DNA of 64,000 bases, taken from the NCBI GenBank assembly GCA_020634855.1, contig JACKAU010000002.1:930001-994000 (forward strand), written 5' to 3'. Origin of the DNA: Anaerolineales bacterium (GTDB lineage: Bacteria; Chloroflexota; Anaerolineae; 4572-78; J111). Below the pieces are notes generated by a model. It worked only from the letters and a program-made list of their open reading frames with translations. It was not told where the DNA came from and ran no database searches. Each line of letters starts with the position of its first letter. Positions within the stretch are counted from its first letter, which is position 1. The translations under genes and the position numbers were made by a program. Shown piece by piece: positions 58,484 to 64,000 of the stretch.

Positions 58484-60052
58484 CTATTGTTGCTTTTCAG
58501 CCAGGTAGGCAGCGTAATCTTGTTGTAGCTGTTGAACGAATTCCTCCGGCGTTATCCGGAGGGCTTGCAGTTCTTGCAGCGAAGCGGTAATTGTATCATA
58601 GAACGTAGGCGTCGCCCAGTCGAGATAATGGCCCATGCTGTTGGTGGCCAAAATCTGATCCCAGGCCTGGGTCATATCGGCCATAAGGGTGTCCGGCTCA
58701 ATCGACGCCGACTCCACCGGCGCAACCGGCACCAGCCCAGCTTCCAACCACAATTCCATCGCTCGGTCAGACATCATCCAATCGATGTACTCAGCGGCTA
58801 AATCCTGGTTAGGCGAGGATTTGCGGATGGTGTAGGCGGTTGAAGTGCCGGCCACAATAGGTTTGGCCGCTCCGGCTTCAAGGGGCGGGACCAGGAAGAA
58901 GCCGATTTGATCGGCGCTGGAACCCTCCAGTAGGTTGGCGCTGATCCAGGTGCCGGTAATATACATCGCGCCTTCACCGTTAGAGAAGAGCGGCCAGATA
59001 TCATCGTAACCAATCCCATTGAAATCCTGGGTGAAATAGCCTTTTTCAACCCATTCTTGCAGTTTGGCCGCGGCCTCAACATTGCCCGGTTGGTCGAAAC
59101 TCACGTCTCCCCGACCATAAATGAAGTTGTCTAAGTAGGTTTGATCGGGGTTGTACACATTTTGCAGTTCGCCGTAAGTGTGAATGGCCGGCCAGCCATC
59201 GAGGTTGCCGTACATAATGGGCGTTTCGCCGGCGGCTTTGAACGTTTCTAAGGCGGCTTCAAATTCGGCAAAGGTGGTGGGCACTTCAACACCGGCACTA
59301 GCAAATTTTTCTTTATTGTAGAACACGCCGATAAACTCAGCCGTGGGGGCCATACCGTAGATATTGCCCTGGCCGTAGGCGGACCCATCGCCGACCACAC
59401 TGTTGCGCGCCGCTAATGGCGCAGCCAATCGCTCGGACCAGTTGTACTTTTGCCAGTAGGGGGTCAGGTCGGTCAATAAGCCGGCTTGGACCAGCGCCAC
59501 CATGTCGGACAGCCCCTGGTTGATTTGGGCGACGTCCGGGCCATCATCGCTGCTGAGGGCCAGTTGGGCAGTTGCTTTCATATCGTCAAACGATTTAACC
59601 ACTCGGTTGATGGTGACGCCCGGATGGGCGGCTTCAAATTCGCGGTCCAGGGTTTCGATGGTTTGGCCGTCAACGCCGCGGGTCCAGATATCCCAGACCG
59701 TCAAAACCGTACCGTCCGTCGGAGCGGCGACGGCATTTTCGCCCAAGGTAGCCTGAGCGGCTTCGGCGGCGGGAATGCAGAGCTTCCAGCCGATTTCGAT
59801 GATGTCGGGGTTGTCGATCTGGGCATAGCTTTCATCGGCGGCGGCGGCGGCATTGGTGGCCTCAACAATGGCCGGGAAGGCTAGTGGGTCGCCCAAAAAC
59901 TTATCGGCGATTTTCGACAACCAGTCGTCGCCCTGAACAATAACGTCGGCATCACAGGCAGCGCCTTCTTGGGCCATTATCGGCGCAGGTATCAGGCCGA
60001 ACGTGACCGCTAACAGTAATAAAACTATTGTAAGCTGCTTCAACTTCTTCAT
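58484..60052 (-). CDS. Sugar ABC transporter substrate-binding protein with N-terminal LysM-like domain
   Basis: The 522-residue protein has a signal peptide (1-28), then a LysM-like segment at about 35-95 (IVQGDDWLSKIADKFLGDPL, then WKLCIP) and a family 1 solute-binding domain from about 118 on (TVLTVWDIWTRGVDGQTIET, LSSDDGPDVAQINQG, MYITGTWISANLL). LysM usually binds peptidoglycan or chitin-like glycan, so this binding protein may be held at the wall; the domain has two Cys (CDAD and LCIP) that could form a disulfide. There is no lipobox Cys. It leads the sugar uptake operon. Confidence 0.9.
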   Translation of the reverse strand: MKKLKQLTIVLLLLAVTFGLIPAPIMAQEGAACDADVIVQGDDWLSKIADKFLGDPLAFPAIVEATNAAAAADESYAQIDNPDIIEIGWKLCIPAAEAAQATLGENAVAAPTDGTVLTVWDIWTRGVDGQTIETLDREFEAAHPGVTINRVVKSFDDMKATAQLALSSDDGPDVAQINQGLSDMVALVQAGLLTDLTPYWQKYNWSERLAAPLAARNSVVGDGSAYGQGNIYGMAPTAEFIGVFYNKEKFASAGVEVPTTFAEFEAALETFKAAGETPIMYGNLDGWPAIHTYGELQNVYNPDQTYLDNFIYGRGDVSFDQPGNVEAAAKLQEWVEKGYFTQDFNGIGYDDIWPLFSNGEGAMYITGTWISANLLEGSSADQIGFFLVPPLEAGAAKPIVAGTSTAYTIRKSSPNQDLAAEYIDWMMSDRAMELWLEAGLVPVAPVESASIEPDTLMADMTQAWDQILATNSMGHYLDWATPTFYDTITASLQELQALRITPEEFVQQLQQDYAAYLAEKQQ

Positions 60053-60189
60053 TAGAAAGAAACTCCTCCGTCATTTATTAATAGATTGTTAGCATCGTTG
60101 CTATGTCGGATATCAGTGACTGTCACTTCTGATCGATTACTCAAGGTTGTGTCATTGACCCTCCTTTTACAGCGCGTCGCTGCGCGGCG

Positions 60190-60230
60190 AATAATCCGTA
60201 GACCGCAATACACGTTTCGATATGGCTTTC
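60190..60230. repeat. TAGACCGC-family repeat, copy 3
   Basis: AATAATCCGTAGACCGCAAT and ACACGTTTCGATATGGCTTT match the copy at 54813-54877 in reverse, and partly 30087-30130. It ends against the methyltransferase stop. The rest of the 178-base gap (60053-60189) shows only a GCGCGTCGCTGCGCGGCG palindrome-like word at 60172. Confidence 0.7.
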
Positions 60231-61118
60231 CTACTTAGGGTGATGGGGTCTATTGATAATATTTTGTTGATATTCGTCACCATAATGGCCGGTGACCGGA
60301 CTCAAATGCGAAGGTGGCCCCGGCGGCAGCCAGTGCGGATCGCGGTAGGCCGGTTTGGGCGCGGACCAGTGGGCCGGTTTGACGATACGGGCGCACAGCA
60401 GCAGCGGCTGACCATAATCGACGGCGGCCAGTTCGGCTTCCGTCAGCTCTTCGGCCGGCAAGTTGAGCAAAAAGGCCATACGGCTGAGCAGATTGCCATA
60501 CGATGTGAGCTGAAAATCCGCTTCGGTCAAACCGAGATCGTACAGCATATTGATTACCTCTAGCGGCATAAACATACGGTACATGTAGAGCGGCGCGCCC
60601 GTGCCCATATCCAAGCCGCGATATAAATAGTAGTCAACCGAAGCAAAGTTAATCAGCAGAACGCCGCCCGGTTTCAGCATGCGAATTGAATGGTAGAGCG
60701 CCGCTTCGACATCATAAATGACGGTGATGCTGAACTGGTGAATGAAACAGTCATAGGTGTTGGCGGGCGCGTGATCGGCCCGGCTCAAGTCGGCCACGAT
60801 CTTGACTTCCGGGCTGTGAGCCGCAATGTCGAGCGCGTCGGCCTGGGTGATAGCTTGGCCCCCATAGCGGCGCAGCGTGGTCGTCTCCCCGATTTCCAAC
60901 CCGCGCCCTTTGATGTCGGCGCGATGCCGCTCTAAAAAATCGGCCCAATAGTAGCGAACCACGGCCGTACCGTACGGCAGCGCCCCGTTTCGCAGCGGTC
61001 GCAGCCGCCGCATCGCCGTAAAGCGTAGATGACGAATAATCGGCCAGGTTAGCAGCCGCCGGACCGGCGGGTAGGCCCGGCGCAATCGTTGGTAGAGGCT
61101 GGGAGTGTCCAGGCTCAT
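60231..61118 (-). CDS. SAM-dependent methyltransferase, class I, unusual type
   Basis: ATG at 61118 overlaps the ROK stop as ATGA, giving 295 residues. An arginine-rich N-terminal 70 residues lead to GRGLEIGETTTLRRYGG (about 82, motif I), ADALDIAAHSPEVKIVADLS, and LYHSIRMLKPGGVLLINFAS at about 150-169. It looks like glycan or capsule methyltransferases. Coupling to a ROK kinase gene suggests it acts on a sugar or its lipid-linked form. Function within a catabolic cluster is unclear. Confidence 0.75.
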   Translation of the reverse strand: MSLDTPSLYQRLRRAYPPVRRLLTWPIIRHLRFTAMRRLRPLRNGALPYGTAVVRYYWADFLERHRADIKGRGLEIGETTTLRRYGGQAITQADALDIAAHSPEVKIVADLSRADHAPANTYDCFIHQFSITVIYDVEAALYHSIRMLKPGGVLLINFASVDYYLYRGLDMGTGAPLYMYRMFMPLEVINMLYDLGLTEADFQLTSYGNLLSRMAFLLNLPAEELTEAELAAVDYGQPLLLCARIVKPAHWSAPKPAYRDPHWLPPGPPSHLSPVTGHYGDEYQQNIINRPHHPK

Positions 61119-62041
61119 GATAACCAAACTCCCGCCGCCGCGCCAATCAGCCCCGCATCAGGGCCGAGTGCGGCCGGGATAATCGGTAGGCGACGGCTAT
61201 TGTGAGCATAGATGTGCTGCCGGGTGGAGGCCACAAAGCGCTCCCAGTAGCGCCCACCGGCCAGCCCCAGCCCGCCCCCAACCACCACCGCCTCCGGATC
61301 GAGTACGTTAACCAGCCAGCCGACACTCACGCCCAGCGCGTCACCGGCCTGATCGATGATTGCTGCGGCCACGGGATCACCTTGGGCCAGAACCGTCATA
61401 ACCTCCTCGCCACGGGTCAGTCGCCGGTCGGGCGAAACGCGTTGGTTGTAGTGCGCCACCAGCGCCGGCCCGGCCGCGATATCTTCCAGCACCGGCGTCA
61501 GAACCGAACCGCAGTTATGGCAGCGGGTCGTCAACGGACTGCTGCCGAGCACCAAAGCATTACCTCGCGCTCCGGCATAAGGACGACCGGCCTGAACCAA
61601 ACAACTGCTGATGCCTGTCCCGACCGTGACATAAGTAAAAAGTCGGTATTCCTGACCTGCTCCGAATTGGGCTTCAGCCAAGGCGGCAGCCCGCACATCC
61701 GCCTCGACGACGGTCGGCGCCAGTTCGGCCAATCGCGACTGGACCGGCAACCGTTGCCAGTCGATGGTGTGAGCGCTGGTAATATGCCCCTGGCGATCAA
61801 CCAGTTCAGCGATACCGACACCGATACCCAAGACCTCAAATCGCAGCCGGGCAGCAGCGGCCAAAAGCTCGCCGGTCAGCGCGATAACGTCATCGAGTAC
61901 GGCATCGCCGCCGCGTTCTGGCCGGGTGGGAATAACCCGGCGCTGTAAAACCTGTCCAGATGGTTTCAGCACCAGACCGGCGGCAATTTTGGTGCCGCCC
62001 ACGTCCAAGCCGATGGCGCACGGCTGTCGAGCCTCAGTCAT
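61115..62041 (-). CDS. ROK-family sugar kinase or regulator
   Basis: The 308-residue protein has the phosphate loop GLDVGGTKIAAGLV (about 10-23), EADVRAAALAEAQFG at about 115, VTVGTGISSCLV at about 136 with the catalytic region, and a Cys pair in RCHNCGSVLTP at about 169, a reduced form of the ROK zinc motif. There is no N-terminal HTH, so it is a kinase rather than a repressor. It would phosphorylate an imported hexose. It overlaps the cupin gene by 8 bases and the methyltransferase gene by 4. Confidence 0.92.
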   Translation of the reverse strand: MTEARQPCAIGLDVGGTKIAAGLVLKPSGQVLQRRVIPTRPERGGDAVLDDVIALTGELLAAAARLRFEVLGIGVGIAELVDRQGHITSAHTIDWQRLPVQSRLAELAPTVVEADVRAAALAEAQFGAGQEYRLFTYVTVGTGISSCLVQAGRPYAGARGNALVLGSSPLTTRCHNCGSVLTPVLEDIAAGPALVAHYNQRVSPDRRLTRGEEVMTVLAQGDPVAAAIIDQAGDALGVSVGWLVNVLDPEAVVVGGGLGLAGGRYWERFVASTRQHIYAHNSRRLPIIPAALGPDAGLIGAAAGVWLS

Positions 62042-62900
62042 CGGGCTGATCGGGCAGGTAGGTGGGCGCTACCCCAAAAATAAGGCGCACCGGCTGATCG
62101 GAGATGTTGTAGTAGTGGTGCGGTACGCCTTGCGGGATGTAGAAACCGTCTTGAGGGTTGAGTTCAAACCAGCGCTGGCCGTCATTGTCCGGCAGACGCA
62201 TGTTCAACGTGCCTTCCAGGACATAGAGGCTCTCATCGCCGGCGTGAAGTTGAACATCGCTTTGCTGGCCGGGCATCAGATAGATTTGGCCGACGGTGAG
62301 ATGTTCGGTGGCGGCCCATAAGCCGACTAAAATCGGATTATCGTGACCCTCCATCCGCCACAGCAGATCGGTCTCGCGCATGACCCGCATCGAAAAGTCA
62401 GACGTAATCTGGTCGCGGGCCATCGGCCATTGACCCAACAGATGATCCTGGATGTAGTTGATCTCGACAAGGTTGGGTTTGGTTCGGGCGTAGGCTCCTG
62501 ACGTACCCTGCGACGGCGGGGGGGCAAAAAACTCCAGCACCCTTAGGGGTTCGGAACCGTAGTTAAAAGCATGGTGCCAGGTATCGCGCCGGAAGAAGAC
62601 GGCCTCGCCGGCTTGAACGCGATGAACCTCGCCGTGCTCCGGATTGGCGATGACCATCAGACCGCTCAAGACATATAAAACCTCATCGGCGGCGAAGATG
62701 GTGCGGAAACTATCGGAGTGGCGGAAGGCGCGACCGGGATTGAGACCAAACACCAATTGGTGGATTTTGTCGCTAGAGACGTAAATCCAGTCGGCCACTT
62801 CGCCCGCCTCGACGTCGCCCCACAGGTGGCGGGTGACGGCGGCGTATGGAATGTGGGCCGGCCCGTCAAACGTGGGCCGGGGTGATGGGGCGTAAGCCAT
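62034..62900 (-). CDS. Bicupin protein, sugar-cluster associated
   Basis: The 288-residue protein contains two cupin barrels (about 40-125 and 190-275). The second has QQSDVQLHAGDESLYVLEGT and QGVPHHYYNIS, with His and Glu positions of a metal site. The first has RHSDSFRTIFAADEVLYVLS and FFRRDTWHHAFN. Such cupins next to Gfo/Idh/MocA genes often isomerise or epimerise sugar acids or bind them. It starts 2 bases after the dehydrogenase stop and overlaps the ROK gene, so these are one transcript. Confidence 0.88.
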   Translation of the reverse strand: MAYAPSPRPTFDGPAHIPYAAVTRHLWGDVEAGEVADWIYVSSDKIHQLVFGLNPGRAFRHSDSFRTIFAADEVLYVLSGLMVIANPEHGEVHRVQAGEAVFFRRDTWHHAFNYGSEPLRVLEFFAPPPSQGTSGAYARTKPNLVEINYIQDHLLGQWPMARDQITSDFSMRVMRETDLLWRMEGHDNPILVGLWAATEHLTVGQIYLMPGQQSDVQLHAGDESLYVLEGTLNMRLPDNDGQRWFELNPQDGFYIPQGVPHHYYNISDQPVRLIFGVAPTYLPDQPDD

Positions 62901-62902
62901 AG

Positions 62903-64000
62903 TTAATAACTCCGATCGTGGACCAGATGGCCCGCTTCAGATGTAGACGCCGGATCCAACTCCGGCAGGGTAAAACGGCTGTCAATGATTTTTTCCCGGC
63001 CGTCGCGGCCCGACTCCTGCACTTTGAGCATAATTTCCAGCACGTGGTAGGCGTGTTCCGGCGTGATCAGGGGCGGCGTCTTGGTTTGGATGCATTCAAC
63101 AAGATGTCTCAGCCCGTCGGTCCAGGGCCAGTTGGGGTCGGTTTCTTCATAAACTTGCCAGGCGCCAACGTCGTTTTGCCACAGTTCGTAGCCTTCCGGG
63201 TCCCAATCGTCGCCCATCATTTGGAGCGTGCCTTGAGTGCCGTACAGCTCGATGGCCGGGCAGCGATACTTTTGCAGGGTGAAGCCGGTCGTCACCACGG
63301 CAAAGACCGACTCGCCAAAATCGAGCAGCAGGTGGGCGTTGTCCTCGGCCTGAACCTGCATGGGTTCGCCATCAACCACTCGCTCCGGAATCGCGACGCC
63401 GGTCATGGCCATCACTCGCTGGGCCGGCCCCAACAAGCCGGTCAAGCTGGTGACGTTGTAGACGCCCAGGTCAAACAGCGAGCCGCCGCCGGGCTGGTAA
63501 AACCACTGGCCCCACCACGGGCCGGCCCAGCCATACAGCGCTCGGGCCGATACCACCCGGCCGATATCGCCCCGGCGAATGCGTTTGAGCATGGTTCGAT
63601 AGGTGGGACTGAGAATAATGTGCGGGGCGCAGACCAGATAACCGGGACTGGTTTTGGCCAGTTCGACCAGACGAGCCGCCTCCGGCAGGGTGACGGCCAT
63701 CGGCTTTTCGACCAGCACGTGTTTGCCGGCCTCAAGGGCGGCCTGCGCTAAAGGGCCATGCTGCGGCATCGAGGTCAGCACCAGCACCAGTTCGATGTCA
63801 TTGGCTTCAATGATCTCTTGGTAGTTGGCGGTGGTGCGGGGGATGCCAAACTTCTGCTGCACAAACCGGCGCTTGTCAGCGACCGGATCGCAGGCGGCCA
63901 CGACTTTGACCTGGCCCTGGTAGTCGAGCTTCTGAATAAGCGACATGTAGGGGCCAATCATCACATTGCCGCAACCGATAATGCCAATTTTAATGGGGTG
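62903..64000 (-). CDS. Gfo/Idh/MocA-family oxidoreductase, start beyond the window
   Basis: A start has been proposed at GTG 63964, but upstream codons continue in frame to the window end and give PIKIGIIGCGNV, the missing Rossmann GXGXX motif, so the gene begins just past base 64000. About 366 residues are visible: NAD(P) domain (1-130, with VEKPMAVTLPEAARLV, the conserved EKP near 108) and the C-terminal alpha/beta domain (GGSLFDLGVYNV, with the conserved D-X3-H-like position as DLGVYNV). It would oxidise a sugar, polyol or sugar acid. It is the first visible gene of the cluster. Confidence 0.92.
   Translation of the reverse strand, partial: HPIKIGIIGCGNVMIGPYMSLIQKLDYQGQVKVVAACDPVADKRRFVQQKFGIPRTTANYQEIIEANDIELVLVLTSMPQHGPLAQAALEAGKHVLVEKPMAVTLPEAARLVELAKTSPGYLVCAPHIILSPTYRTMLKRIRRGDIGRVVSARALYGWAGPWWGQWFYQPGGGSLFDLGVYNVTSLTGLLGPAQRVMAMTGVAIPERVVDGEPMQVQAEDNAHLLLDFGESVFAVVTTGFTLQKYRCPAIELYGTQGTLQMMGDDWDPEGYELWQNDVGAWQVYEETDPNWPWTDGLRHLVECIQTKTPPLITPEHAYHVLEIMLKVQESGRDGREKIIDSRFTLPELDPASTSEAGHLVHDRSY

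Noticed and set aside
60053..60189. A small RNA or riboswitch before the sugar-binding protein's neighbour
   Set aside because: There is only a GTGACTGTCAC word and a GC-rich palindrome here; no conserved riboswitch core could be recognised.

Overview
The window reads as a chromosomal segment of an uncultured Chloroflexota bacterium, most like the Anaerolineae/Caldilineales side of the phylum. This is inference from content; no search was run. The supporting signs are a moderately high GC content, many TTG starts, secreted proteins with Ala/Glu/Pro or Thr-Pro linkers, a LysM-bearing sugar-binding protein, a sortase, a DUF151 nuclease, a PTPS-related membrane protein, a Gram-positive-type LexA box and no lipopolysaccharide genes. 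Intergenic DNA is crowded with short inverted repeats of many unrelated families, also typical of large environmental genomes of this kind.

Layout. 1-2.6 kb: 3' part of an ADP-forming acyl-CoA synthetase/GNAT fusion. 2.6-4 kb: repeat-rich DNA around a GxxExxY (PDDEXK_3) gene. 4-9.9 kb, minus strand: a complete branched-chain amino-acid type ABC importer (binding protein, livG, livF, livH, livM). 10.1-14.9 kb: tRNA-Thr(TGT), an FmdB zinc ribbon, two glycosyltransferases, an IS5-type element lying between one of them and its probable promoter, and a lipoprotein. 15-19.3 kb, plus strand: DUF151 nuclease, then dnaB, a DnaD-like protein and a DnaC/DnaI-like loader with two AAA+ domains; dnaB has a good promoter with a perfect GAAC-N4-GTTC operator at its start site. 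19.3-22.1 kb: JAMM peptidase, ThiF/MoeB E1-like enzyme, atypical SDR and rhodanese. 22.2-28.2 kb, minus strand: a helicase-associated protein, a SWIM protein and a SNF2 helicase. 28.3-33.5 kb, plus strand: sortase, membrane-anchored surface protein, pth, clpC.

33.7-44.4 kb, minus strand: a large polytopic membrane protein and three consecutive membrane-anchored glycoside-hydrolase-like proteins, two of them 1000-residue paralogs. 44.5-47.8 kb: prfA-prmC and, divergently, a RodZ-like protein. 47.8-50.9 kb: a DUF3467-translin-Cas4-like operon whose Cas4-like gene is split by an IS630 element. 51-54.8 kb: msrB, an EEP-family phosphohydrolase, a Rieske oxygenase and a small coiled-coil protein. 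55-64 kb, minus strand: a sugar-utilisation cluster (GH4 glycosidase, two permeases, LysM/solute-binding protein, methyltransferase, ROK kinase, bicupin, Gfo/Idh/MocA dehydrogenase cut by the window end).

The most unusual points are the dnaB-dnaD-double-AAA loader module with its LexA-type operator, the Cas4-like gene broken by an IS630 whose own transposase has lost its catalytic Glu, the promoter stranded behind an IS5-type element, a 102-bp MITE-like element with apparent target duplication, a palindromic repeat read in frame inside livH, and the general density of dispersed palindromes.
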